In this document: positions 39,447 to 49,344 of the stretch, piece by piece
Numbering within the stretch: position 1 is the first letter of the stretch
Layout of the letters: each line of letters starts with the position of its first letter
DNA from: Symbiodinium natans
Lineage: Eukaryota; Sar; Dinophyceae; Suessiales; Symbiodiniaceae
Direction of reading: 5' to 3'
NCBI GenBank assembly: GCA_905221605.1
Contig: CAJNDS010000472.1
Span: 1 to 62,000, forward strand
Length of the DNA: 62,000 nucleotides
Program-made: the position numbers and the translations under genes
Notes under the pieces: model-generated
Told to the model about the DNA's origin: nothing
What the model saw: only the letters and a program-made list of their open reading frames with translations
Database searches by the model: none

Positions 39447-40520
39447 AGAAGCAGTTCAGCGTCTGCTGGCCTTCTTGACTGCCTCCGCCAATTTGCTTGG
39501 CTTGACGCGTTCTTGCCGAAGGCGTAACCCCACCAACTGTGTGGCCGCCGCTTAGGCCTTGTTCGTGCTTCTCCTTCCAGTCCAGTGAGGTCTTGTGAAG
39601 TTGCGGGAGAACTGTGCTGTCCTTGGTGAGAAAGTAGAGACAGAAGGTTCTGTCCGCCTCCAACATCTGCAAGGAGAACTCGTGGCGAAGGATCATCTGA
39701 ACAAGCAATTTTTGCAGGCTCTTGTTGGGACGATCTTGTTGGAGTTCTTCCTCCTCCGTCTCCTCGTCCAGGTCCGGGGTGGCCCTCTCTCTTTTGTTGG
39801 GCTTTGGCTGCCGTTTTGGATTCGGCGGCTCGGCTCTTCTTTGCTTCTTCGGCACCCCCCCGAAGGGTGTTGGGGCCGTGCTGAGGGCCGTCTGACTTCC
39901 CCAGAGAGCTGCGATTTGCGCCTCTGCGCTGGTCATTTGGACCAGTAAGTGAAATTGCCACTACCTGAAGGAGTGGCAAGCACTTGGCGACGTGCACCTT
40001 GGGCGTCTTCTGATATTCAGTTTGGCAAAAGGGGCATGGCCGGCCAAGGTCGATTGTGCCCAAATGTTGCGAGGAAAGAGCTTCGAAAATCTTGTAGGAG
40101 TCAGGATGTTTAGTGCGATAGCGCCGTCTCCAGGACTGAACATCAACTACTGCTTCTCCGCACATGTGACAGCTTAGTTGCAAAAGTGGAACCTGGTCAG
40201 AGCTCACCGCTTCGGCAGGATGCTGCAGCAGTCGGCGTGCCTGGTCGACTGTGACGCAAGCTTGCAGTCGAGCTTCTGAGTAGACATCGACCTGCAGATC
40301 CAAAACACGCATGAGGAGTGCAATCTGCATGAGAACTGGACACTGTAGCGCATGCCGCGAGACTCCGTAAACAGTCTTTGTGCAGTAGGGGCAGGGTGCA
40401 TCTCTGATTAGGGTGTCTTGAAGAATGGTGGGGTTGCACTTGTGCCAAACGCTGGCATGTTTGCGTTTTAATACTGTTCATGTCGACCATCCAGTGGTTG
40501 CAAAGGGCGCAGTGATGTCT
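39296..40520 (-). pseudogene. LINE zinc-finger region
   Basis: Continuing the polyprotein, minus-strand frames give at least four more CxxC-type fingers: HCALCNHW (about 40515, followed after a frame change by HASVWHKC), CPYCTKTVYGVSRHALQC (about 40400-40345), CHMCGEAVV...RTKHPD (about 40165-40095) and CPFCQTEYQKTPKVHVAKC (about 40035-39975). After the last finger the open frame becomes low-complexity and is probably out of register. Fingers of this type after the RT are likely to bind nucleic acid. Confidence 0.65.
39364..39936 (-). CDS. LINE linker between fingers and USP
   Basis: A frame with a basic Pro/Lys-rich start, an acidic patch (DLDEETEEEEL), then a helical segment around LVQMILRHEFSLQMLEADR and LPQLHKTSLDWKEKHE. 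The helical part looks conserved in character and is probably the true frame here, in place of the overlapping 39296-40330 frame. Function unknown. Its C-terminal 60 residues are Gly/Gln rich. Confidence 0.45.
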   Translation of the reverse strand: MTSAEAQIAALWGSQTALSTAPTPFGGVPKKQRRAEPPNPKRQPKPNKRERATPDLDEETEEEELQQDRPNKSLQKLLVQMILRHEFSLQMLEADRTFCLYFLTKDSTVLPQLHKTSLDWKEKHEQGLSGGHTVGGVTPSARTRQAKQIGGGSQEGQQTLNCFFGLGANKPSALGPQGGAATQSFARLSN

Positions 40521-40708
40521 GAGCTTGTCAGCCGAGGCCTCAGCGAAGCTGATCCGTTCTGTGGGGCTGCGATGTCGGCAGGCATGGCTGAGAAAAATGT
40601 GGTAGCCTCATCTTCAACGTCAGTGTGAAGATGCTGTTCGGGTGTTCTTGCCTGTTGGGAGTTATAAACTGGCTTGTCCTTCCCTGGTATGATTTCTCTG
40701 CTGCGCGA

Positions 40709-42888
40709 CTAAGCCGGAGCGTCGGCTCGCTCTGTCGATGGAGCGGTTGGTTTTTCGCTGTGGTGCCACTCACACGTGTTTCGGAGCACACGTGAGCGAA
40801 GTGCCTCCATCGAGCTGAACTTAGTGTTGCAAAAGCGGCATTGTGGCATACCATTTTTGGCATGTTTGGCAACATCAAATTGAACGTTTTCAATCTTGGT
40901 GACCTTAACGCCATGTTTGCGGGCTAAATGCTGCCTTTGTGTTTTGGCCGATGGAAAGTAAAGGCCGAATTCAGGACATGCATGATAGAGCTCAGTTCGA
41001 GCGTCCGATACTTCGACAATCTTTGCTTGACTAGCAGCGAGTAACGCTTTGTAGTGCGCTACAATGTCAGCCCATTCACTAATGGCGGCAGGACAGCACC
41101 CGGGATTTTTGTTCTGATTGGCCTGAACTTTGCCGAGTTTCTGTTCTGCTCTGTGCAGGAGTATAGTGATGGGGTCTTCAAGGTTAAATTTTTGCCTTAA
41201 TTCTGCGTTGCTCACTTTGGTGATGTGAGCCGGCAGGCGCGTAATGGCTCTGACTTGTCTGTGAAACCATTGTGACAGCTTGAGTGCGTCAGGTCCGCCG
41301 AGTTTGATGGCATGGAGACCATGAAGCGCGCTGGTCAAAACGCAAGTCTGCCAGATCCGGAGTCTAGTTTTGGCTGCAAGTATTCTTCTGCTTCTAGTGG
41401 ATCTACGCAGCTGGGCTGTACGCTTGTCGGCTTCTTGCAGGCGATGGCAAACTGACAAGGTGGCCGTAGATCGGCGCACACTGACTACAATTGCCAGGTA
41501 TTGAATTTCTGCGGCAATGGGAATCGTGAAAACATGGGCAGCGGCAGGTATGGTCCAACATTTCACTTCTTTGCGCATGGTGATTCTCGAGCGGGTGGCC
41601 TGCGCCGCACATCTGCCACTGAATTTGAATAGAATTTTTGACTTGTCTTCATTGAGTTTTAGGCCGTATTGTTGAAGGAGTTGAAGAAAAAGGGCTGCTT
41701 GGCGCTGAGCAATTTCTAGTTCTTCGAGGCCATGTATGAGCCAATGGCCGAGAGTGTCGTCAGCAAAGGCCGTGAATGGCAGAGCTGCATGGGGCCCTAT
41801 CTGATTCTGCAGATCTTGGAGGAGTTGGGCCGATAGTATGGCCCATAGGGCCGGTGCAAGACGGCACCCCTGTCTGATGCCTCTCTTCGTGGGTAGGATC
41901 TCCCCCCCGACTCAATCACATACTTGGCTGTTGCGTGCAGCGAGAGAATCGCGGCGATTGTTCCTTCCTCTGCGCCTTGAAGTCTGAGGCTGCGTTCAAG
42001 CATTTTTCGGTCGACATTATCGAATGCTTTAGAGAGATCTACGGAAAGTATAAGGCAACCTACTAGATCAGGTGTGTCCTTAGGGTTATATGTGCCCTGT
42101 TCGACCTTAGCGCGAGTTTCGAATCTGTTTTTCGCTTGTGTGCGGATGGTCTGGAGAGTGGTCTCAACACACTTGTTGATCCTGATAAGGCAGTCGCTGA
42201 TGTCTCTTCCTTGCAGGTACGCGAACTGAGGGGTGCATTGCATGCTGGGCTCTACCTGCTTCATGAGCTCATCTTTGATGGCGCCTATTGCTTTTCCATC
42301 TGGTCGTATAAGCCCAATGGGTCTGAGGTTTTCCGGGCAGTTGCTGGGCTTGTTAGGTTTGGGGAGTAGCGCACTGGCGTCCGTCCACCCCATTGGTAAG
42401 TGGCTGCTGGCAATGTATGTGGAAAGATATGGCGAAATGACTGTGGCGCAGCATTTCCAGGCCGACGCGGGGGCCGAGTTGGGTGGAACGGCTCTCCCAA
42501 TTTTTAGTCTTTGAAGCTGGGCTGTGAGTGCTGCTGTAGAATGTGGGATGTGTGGATGGGCTTGGAGTGTCGGCACATCGACGTTGGGGGGTGCAAAGAG
42601 GTCCCGAAAGTACTTAGCTAAGGCCTGATGTTCTTCGCCGAAGGTAAGAAGTCTGTCGTCTTTGCCTTTGAGCTGAGTTCGTTTGCGGGGGCACCAGGGC
42701 GCAAGCGCACGAACTACCCGGTAGAGGCCAGCTTGAAGGCCAGCTTGATCACCTGTCGTGTGGCATCGTTCAGCTTCCTGGAGCTCTTCATTGGTGTATT
42801 CGCGTTTTCTGGCGACACAAGCCGCTTCTCGCCTCTTTGACTCGTTTTTGGTACTGGGTCCATTGCTTCCAGAATTTGAGAACGCCAA
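40709..42888 (-). pseudogene. LINE reverse transcriptase with C-terminal fingers
   Basis: The first frame (42888-41797) has the RT fingers and palm start: SALLPKPNKP, ENLRPIGLIRPDGKAIGAI, and motif A as ILSVDLSKAFDNVDR. One base is missing in the G run near 41909. The next frame continues RGIRQGCRLAPALWAIL, then FADDTLGHW (catalytic box, about 41748-41767), KLNEDKSKIL and the thumb, and runs on to 40709. Its end carries zinc-finger-like spacing: CPEFGLYF...HLARKHG and CRFCNTKF...C. RT motifs A to D are therefore all present but split over two frames. Confidence 0.85.
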
Positions 42889-42953
42889 GCATGGTGCAGG
42901 GCTTAGCGTTTCGAAGTTTGCGTCTCAACTCCCAAAGTTTGGGGAACTCTTCA

Positions 42954-43759
42954 TCAGCTTTGGGCGCTACCCTCCGTTCTGGTGGATAGATTTCTCCCGC
43001 AGCCTGTAAAACAAGTGCATTGAGAGTGTCCGGATGGAGTTGCGCGTTGGGTTGCTGATTGCAGAGTTCCTGCACCCGACTGATAAGTGCGATGGAGCTG
43101 GGTGCTTTTTGTCTGACAGCCTTGTCGAGCTCTTTTTTGTCGTAGCCGAGCGGTTTGACTTTTGGGAAGTTGGAGATGGTAGTGCTGCACTATGCGGACA
43201 CTGGTGTCCAGGGCTCTGTGGCCTAGTTCTTTCCAGCCGCCGGTGTGTGGCTCAAAGATTTTGGTGTGTTTGGAATGGGAGTCAGCTGAGATAGCCCTGG
43301 TGAGAATGAAGTCAATCTGGCTTTTCCCTTGTTGCCCGAAGTAAGTGTGCGGGATCCTGCTCTGGAAGGTGTTGAGAGCTATCAGCTGACTGTTTTCAAG
43401 AAATCTTGCGAGGGCCGTGGGATCGGCTGCCTTAGTGCCCACGTGTCGCTCCGTGTTTGCGCGAGCTGTGCCAGTATGTCCTTGAGAGTACTGGACCTCA
43501 GCATTAAAGTCACCTGCGACTATGACTGTGCTGCGTCTGGCAATGTTGAGCACTGAACGGGACAGCTTGTCCAGTAGCTCGTGCCTCCGAGCGAGGTTGT
43601 GCTCAGCGCTGTCAGCCTGGGACCAGGATGCTGGTACGTATTGAATGTTTCGACTGTACCAGACTTGGTTGCAATTTGCACTCGCAAGACACGACCAGGT
43701 ATCACCTCGTCATGTTTGATGGTTTGACATGGAAAGCGCGGGTTAATCAGTGTAAGCAC
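42954..43759 (-). pseudogene. LINE endonuclease (APE-type)
   Basis: Two overlapping frames together give the second half of an exonuclease-endonuclease-phosphatase domain. VLNIARRSTVIVAGDFNAEV carries the conserved GDFN box, then TYFGQQGKSQIDFIL the (S/T)xIDxI box, and ELGHRALDTSV the closing H box (usually SDH). One frame change lies near 43620. The N-terminal Asn and Glu boxes, expected between 43.8 and 44.3 kb, were not found in any frame and may be lost. The domain nicks target DNA to prime reverse transcription. Confidence 0.75.
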
Positions 43760-44352
43760 TCCGTCTGCCTTGGTTTTGGTGGCCGAACCAACGGCCCACC
43801 ATCCTGCTGTAGAGAATTCAGCACTGTGACAGGCGGCTGCAGACTCGGGCTATTGCAACGCGGCTCACAATGCACTGAGACGTGAGGATGCGGCGGCGTT
43901 TGTAGATGCCCTTCATGAGCCTGCAGGTGACATAAATTGTCGCCGAAGGGACTGGACTGCAACATCGAGGAGCAGTAACAGGAGCAAGAGAGTGTCGAGT
44001 ATGCTATCTGATACTCTGCAGCGGATCTCTGGGACTCTGTTGGGTCGGGATTCATATGGTGCTGGTACTGAGGTCAGAGCTGCCGACGATGAGTGCGCGG
44101 GTGTATGTGGGACCTGAGCAGTGCATTTAGGGACATTCGATGCGTCCGACTGGCTTGAGCAGAGAAAAACAGCAGGCAGAGCAGTCGGCACCATATATCG
44201 GGAGCGAGCTCGCATCGTGCGAAAAGATCCAGGGGCCGGTTTGTCGGCACTCCTTTTTCTGGCCCGAAAAGCGGCCAGGGCATGGTGAACCACTTCTAGC
44301 GGTGGAAGTGCCAGGTGGGAAAACACGTGGTCGCGGCTACCATCCAGCAGCT

Positions 44353-44700
44353 TCACCGCTGCCCATAGATCGAGGCGTAGTACTCTTTGTAGGTGCCGTG
44401 CGCAGCAATGGGCGGCGGCTCAAGGATCTCCTGAAGGACAAGGTCGTCTTGGAGAGGTATGGAGTGGCCCTGGGTTGCTCTGACGTAGGCCGTGCCACCA
44501 ATGTGCGTGAGCTCAAAACGTTGCTTGTCGGAGTCTTGCACAATGGTGACAATCTCCTCCGCCCTTGCACGGAGAGACTTGAGCCGTCTAGTGGTCAGCA
44601 CATCACGAAGGGCCACGTAGCCATCATCTCGCATGTGGACTCCTTCCTTTCTGGCTCGATGGCGTAGGATGCTCGTGAGCGCCTTCGAGATTTGGACCTG
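44353..44700 (-). CDS. Tpt1/KptA-type RNA 2'-phosphotransferase domain
   Basis: The minus-strand frame runs ISKALTSILRHRARKEGV, MRDDGYVALRDVL, DSDKQRFEL, YVRATQGHSIP and HGTYKEYYASI. These are the consecutive hallmarks of Tpt1/KptA: SKxLSxxLRH, RxDGYVxxxxLL, xxDKQRFxL, RAxQGHS and HGT. The enzyme moves the 2'-phosphate left at RNA ligation junctions to NAD+. Three of the four family catalytic residues (Arg-His of LRH, Arg of RAxQGHS) are present. The frame stops after HGTYKEYYASIYGQR, and a continuation with GSRDHV (44356-44310) lies in another frame. Whether the fourth Arg survives cannot be seen. The domain sits directly upstream of the endonuclease on the same strand, so I read it as part of the LINE polyprotein. 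Confidence 0.8.
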   Translation of the reverse strand, partial: QVQISKALTSILRHRARKEGVHMRDDGYVALRDVLTTRRLKSLRARAEEIVTIVQDSDKQRFELTHIGGTAYVRATQGHSIPLQDDLVLQEILEPPPIAAHGTYKEYYASIYGQR

Positions 44701-44736
44701 GCGCCCAGACGGGGCCGTTGCGCGGCTGCGGATGTG

Positions 44737-45873
44737 TCACCAGTGGCTTCGGCGCCCTGATGAGGGGCCGGCTGGTCCTCTGATTCGATGCTTTCCGGCT
44801 CCGTCTCCTGCTGTCCATCCTCCACCATGAGCATTTGCTGTAGTGGGAGACTTTCCGGCTCTGGTTGCGGAAGGCGTCGCACATGCTCGGTGTGCTTGGC
44901 GGGGCCACTGCTTGTGGATCGCCTGGTTGACGCGGTGGGCATGACTTGCTAGCTCGGGGGTAGTCGTGCAAGCTTGCTGCTGGAGCATAGTGTCACCGAG
45001 CTCCGCTAATTGCGCCAAAACGTCTAAGCAGTGTTGCGAGCCTCGTCGCCAGTTCAACAATTGGTAGAGGACCGGGCTCTGGCGCATGGGCTGGCACAAT
45101 TTGTGGATAATTTTTGCCAGCCTCACGAACTTCTGTTGTGTCTCCAGAAGACTGGCGTCTTTGCGTGCCAGTGAGATCCAGGCCTCTATATATCTGCCAG
45201 CTTTGAGCTCACTCGAGTGAATGGTGGCGACATGTGGTGCCATGAGAACAGCCGTGAGGGCAAGGATATAGTTGCCGACCTCCAATTCGCTGGCCTGATG
45301 GAACGTGTGGCCTCCAGCAAAGTACCCAGCGAGGTGTGAGGGAGCATCGGCCAGTCGAAGCTGTTCTATGAGGATGAGGTCGAGTATCGTCGGCAAAGTC
45401 TCCCGAGTCTCACGAGCCGCCATTGGTATAATGAAGCCGTCCATCTTGCTCCAAGGCATGTCTGCTATCCTGGCGGTCATCTCCTGCTGTTGGTCGGCCT
45501 CCTCCTCGGGGGCCGCTTCCATGGCCTCGACCACGGCTAAAGTGTCCTCGTCCGGCTCAGAGTTGGTGCTATCCTCTGCCACCTCCACTTCAATCTCCAC
45601 AACTGGCTGCTCCGTTCCATCAGCATTTGACGCCTCTGTTGGCGTCGGCACCCCTGCGGGGGCCGCTTGGGAAGGCACCGGATACCAGGTGACGTAGTGC
45701 GTCACGCTTTCGATCTGGCCGCTATGGCGTGTCGATGCATGGCGCTGACTGGCCCTGGACTGTCGTTGATCATGCTCTGGCGCCTGCCACCAGCCTCGAC
45801 TTGACTGCCAGCCTTCCTGCCATCCACTTTCTTGCCAATCTCTCCAGCTGGTGACCTCATCTCGCCATCCCTC
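44737..45873 (-). CDS. LINE N-terminal region (function unknown)
   Basis: Open from just after a TGA at 45874-45876 to a TGA at 44737-44739. It begins with a Trp-rich, Gln-rich segment (WRDWQESGWQEGW and similar), then an acidic stretch, then a well-behaved all-helical region (around ETLPTILDLILIEQLRLAD, LEVGNYILALTAVLM, LARKDASLLETQQKFVRLAK, QPMRQSPVLYQLLNW). I do not recognise the fold. It could play the ORF1-like RNA-binding or assembly role. The final 65 codons (Arg/Pro/Gly rich) look like the wrong frame, and an acidic alternative in the next frame (44940-44690) fits better. Confidence 0.6.
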   Translation of the reverse strand, partial: EGWRDEVTSWRDWQESGWQEGWQSSRGWWQAPEHDQRQSRASQRHASTRHSGQIESVTHYVTWYPVPSQAAPAGVPTPTEASNADGTEQPVVEIEVEVAEDSTNSEPDEDTLAVVEAMEAAPEEEADQQQEMTARIADMPWSKMDGFIIPMAARETRETLPTILDLILIEQLRLADAPSHLAGYFAGGHTFHQASELEVGNYILALTAVLMAPHVATIHSSELKAGRYIEAWISLARKDASLLETQQKFVRLAKIIHKLCQPMRQSPVLYQLLNWRRGSQHCLDVLAQLAELGDTMLQQQACTTTPELASHAHRVNQAIHKQWPRQAHRACATPSATRAGKSPTTANAHGGGWTAGDGAGKHRIRGPAGPSSGRRSHW

Positions 45874-47402
45874 TCACGTAGGGGCCGAGCTCGGCTCCCT
45901 GGCTGGCTCAGACGCACGCGCTCTAGCCGCCGCTCTTTCGGCTCTTTCGCGGCGTTGCCTCAGTTCTCCAGCCGTGCGTCGCCTGGCGCCATCGGGTCGA
46001 TAGTGCGCTCTGGGATTTGTGCGCTGCGACTTTGCAGCGGGTTGCATTGCACCCTTCGCTCGAGCACTACACGCAGAGTAAGTGGCTTGATTGCAGCGCT
46101 GACATGGAGTGCATGGACGACTGTGATCGCAGTGGCCGATCTCAGAGCTCTGATGAGGCGCTGGCCAACATTCAATCCAGGTGAGCTGTGACTTTGATGA
46201 CAGGCTGACCTCGGGGCTGAACTGTGAAATCAGGCGAGTATTGAGGATTCGGGGACAAGTCTGCAAAGATGCTCCTGTCCTATGCATGTCAGCTTGGCTT
46301 CTGAGGGTGAACATGAGGTCGGTCAGGAAAGATTTGCAAGAGCTCGAGTTGTCAAGCGCAACGGGACTGCAGTGAGAGAACATGTTCTGAGGTCGCAGCT
46401 GCATCTTTATTGCACATCCCCTGCAGGACAGGCTGCCAACCGAGTCATGACGCTCCGTTATGGGGCCGAGAACGGCTCCCAGGTGATTGCGCGGCTTGAC
46501 TCTCCAAGGAATTGCAGATGGCCAGAAGCTGGGCGGCTTTGCGCTTGAGCTGCCTAGATGGCAGAGAGCGAACCTGTCGTATGAGGCCTTGTGTGATGGC
46601 TCCACACGTGCCAACAGAGATTGCATTTGCAAGCGCTGCTCCTGACACCTCAGTGCCGTTGCCTGAGGTTCCCTGCGCCTGTGCCTCGGCAGTGGACAGT
46701 GAGTCATCTGTTCCCGGCCCTTGCTCAGGGTTTGACTCCGAGGTGGTACGGCTCCTCTTCCAAGTGTTGCGGGTCCTGTGTGACGCGGGCATTTTAGATC
46801 TGTGACATTCAATGGCAAGTTGATCAGACCATCCCTCTGACTCGCTCCACTCCAGCAAGGCGTCGGCTCCCCTAGGTGGGGGCCGTATCTGGTCACTATG
46901 TGCTGCTGGCTGCACTGAACCTGACGCAACGCTGGCTGAAAATTCGGGAACATACTGACTCGGCAGGGCTGGCAATGGTCCTCGGCCTGCTGAGCGTGGT
47001 GCCTTGGGACCTGGATTGATGCTCGCCTTTGATGCGGCTCCCTGTGGGGCCGATGAGCTTCCTGCATGCGACTTTGATGTCCAACGCTTGTCTCGACATT
47101 GGTGAAGCCGGTGATCCATCTGCATGCATGTACAAGAAAAATGCAGAACCAACTCATCATGAAACGTCTGAACATCATGCTGAAAGGCAGAGGTCGATGA
47201 GCTGCACACGCAAACAACTTTCAACTGCAGTCTGGAGAGTGGGAAAGTTGCTGGAGATAAAGCTGATCAGCCTCAGGCCTTCGCCTCTCGGCAACACCTC
47301 CAGGATGGCCGGTATTACTTCCACTGCTGCGTCCTGTGCCCACAAACGGCTAGCCAACTCAAGAATGGCCAATCTGTCTGCTTCACAAGCGTTGTCAATC
47401 AC
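45874..47402 (-). other. Coding-like frames upstream of the LINE, uncertain
   Basis: Two minus-strand pieces look partly real. 47402-47175 is an all-helical Ala/Leu/Ile-rich segment (LAILELASRLWAQDAAVEV, AILEVLPRGEGLRLISF) open back to about 47500. 47224-46445 is a Ser/Pro/Gln-rich frame with one helical part near its end (LIRQVRSLPSRQLKRKAAQLL). A further stretch at about 46160-46050 has closely spaced Cys/His (CDHSRPCTPCQRC). They may be the 5' part of the LINE or flanking DNA; I recognise no domain. Confidence 0.3.
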
Positions 47403-47550
47403 AAAATCTGCGACAAGTTCAAGCGCAAAAACACGTATGTGAGTGACTGGCAGAATGGTTGCAACAGTTTGGAGAGCGAGGTCGGCTATGGCTTGCTGAA
47501 TCTACTGCTCTTCGCCCACTAATGGACGGAACTGCACACTACCCCCTCCC

Positions 47551-48110
47551 CTACTCCCTCCAAGGCACGAACGAACAAAACCAGGAAAACACAGCCCGCA
47601 CAAAAACCAGTGCCAAGGAGGGGCCCACCGCTACCTGACAAAAACTACTGCACCGCTTTTGGTGCGATTTGAGCCACGATTGCTTGACTGATCGCGTCGG
47701 CCCAGTTTGATTTCGAAGGGACCCACTCCCAGTAAATCCATGTCTGAAGGGAAAAGAGAGCGAGATGGATCTCTCCAAGTCCGGCGAATCCGACCGCCCT
47801 CTGATTAAGCACATCAGGGCAGCAACATTGTCTATGTACCAGACTCCGCGCCTTCCGCGAAACTTGTCTGGCCTCGCCACCAAGGCGTATAGCACCATGG
47901 ACAATTCGAGCTGTGCGATCTTATGCTCACCAGGACTCATAGAGTCATAGAACTGTCTGCCTATATCCGCCACGAACGCCTCGCGGCCTGTAGGCTCTGT
48001 GTCTCAAAGAAGGAGGAAGCCTCCTGTCCCTTTGGCCACTTCGTCTTCGGCAGCATCGCTTGCTGCGACAAGACAAAACGGTCACACTCGGGTTGGATGA
48101 CGAAAAATGG
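47551..48110 (-). pseudogene. RNase H domain, frameshifted and with a stop
   Basis: One frame gives ASDAAEDEVAKGTGGFLLL followed by an in-frame TGA near 48004, then DTEPTGREAFVADIG and IAQLELSMVLYALVARPDKF, VWYIDNVAALMCLIRG. After a one-base change near 47763 it continues LALFSLQTWIYWEWVPSKSNWADAIS to a TAG near 47650. The catalytic carboxylates expected for RNase H (SDA, QLEL, IDN, WAD) are all visible. Two lesions make the copy inactive. Confidence 0.75.
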
Positions 48111-48199
48111 CCGAAACGGCTTCACGTCCAACACTGCCTGTATAACCTGCAAAGCTGTGAGCAATGCCGGGGTCAACTCCCTCGCGGCCTCGCTCTGTC

Positions 48200-48886
48200 T
48201 CAGCTTAATGGCGTGCAGTCCTCCGGCGCCAAACCCGGCCACACATGCCAAGCTCTAGGAAATTCAGCAATCCGTACAACTTGGCTGCTGTTCCCTGTGT
48301 GAGGACCTGGGGGGCACTGTGTGATGACACAACGTGGGATAAGCCGGAAAGGCTGGCCTCTCATGCAACGCTGCAACTCGTTCCAAGTCATGGGCTGCGT
48401 GGCATAGCCGTTGTCAGCATCCTTGCAAGACTGTGTGAGGAGGAACTCGTCATCCTTGCCTGGTCGCAGGGAGCCGCCAATCTCGCAGTTGTACTCTTCC
48501 CAGTTGCCCAGCACATCTGCGAAGCTCACACGGCTGGCCTCTTGCTGCGGGAACACGCCGTAGTTGTGCGCAAAGCCCACGGCCGGAAGCCCAGTGACGA
48601 AACCAGAAGGCATAGTAACGTCCGGCCACGCTAGCAAGACGACCAGCAGGCCCAAGAGACCGACATCCCTCTGTGCAGTAGCTTGCCGGACCCCTTCCGG
48701 CTGAAAAGCACGCAGCCTGCCTCCTACACATTGCCAGCGACGACTCAGCTCCCTCATCGCTCCGACTGCTGCACGCCGCATATCACGGAGTCGCCCCCGC
48801 TTGGAAGCTGTTAGTGCTGCAGCAAAGTGTAGATCGTCGTCCAACACTGGTTCCTGCTCCGTTGGCAAAGGCTCGTGGAACCGCAA
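48200..48886 (-). pseudogene. Reverse transcriptase N-terminal side (catalytic core deleted)
   Basis: The frame from about 48650 (LLAWPDVTMPSGFVTGLPAVGF, AHNYGVFPQQEAS) to about 48290 (FRLIPRCVITQ) corresponds to the segment before the first RT motif in this element type. Instead of the expected fingers, palm motif A and the DD box, the sequence jumps within about 20 bp to KLYGLLNFLELGMCGRV, which belongs after the RT palm. The part before 48650 is weak. The protein cannot be an active RT. Confidence 0.6.
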
Positions 48887-49344
48887 CAGCGCTGCCTGGA
48901 AGTGCTGGTCTGGTGACAGCCCGAAGGGGAGTAGTGGAGGGAGTGCTGCCTTATGCGACAGCGCACCGGCCTGTTGCCCTTCTGCCGTTCACATCAGCAA
49001 CCTCTGGGGTGTGTCGGGGACAGAATAGGTCCCACTGCCCCGTCCCAGGGCTTCTCCTGGGATCGGAGCCACTGCGGAAAGCAGGTGAAGGGAGGGGCAT
49101 TCACCAAGTCTTCGATTAACGGGAAGGGAAAGTCCTGGAAATAGTCGCCAGGGTACAAACTCCTGAACGCCAGCACCACCGCCTCCTGTGTCGTATAGGG
49201 GATCACGGCTCCGACTGTAGGAGGAATGCCGGCAGCACCCAAGATCGCCACCACAGCCTGTCGTCCTCGGGCTGCTTGCGGCGCTTCGCCTTGGGCTTGG
49301 CCTGGTCCTGGCCATTGCAAACCACATGTGTGAACGTAAGCCCT

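Larger units (their letters stand above)
38337..45873 (-). mobile_element. Decayed LINE retrotransposon with Tpt1 and USP domains
   Basis: A contiguous series of minus-strand blocks in the order N-terminal W-rich/helical region, Tpt1/KptA, APE-type endonuclease, reverse transcriptase, C2H2-like fingers, charged linker and USP protease. EN followed by RT with an FADD box identifies a non-LTR element. At least six frame changes and one in-frame stop separate the blocks. One of them is clearly a one-base loss in a G run (7 left) at about 41906-41912, between RT motif A and the catalytic FADD. The copy therefore cannot make a full polyprotein as written. The 5' limit is uncertain: coding-like frames continue to about 47.4 kb. 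No target-site duplication could be identified. Confidence 0.85.

Noticed and set aside
45874-47217. 447-codon minus-strand ORF as a protein
   Set aside because: Ser/Arg/His-rich with no structure. Other frames over the same DNA look at least as coding. Probably out-of-frame reading of element sequence.
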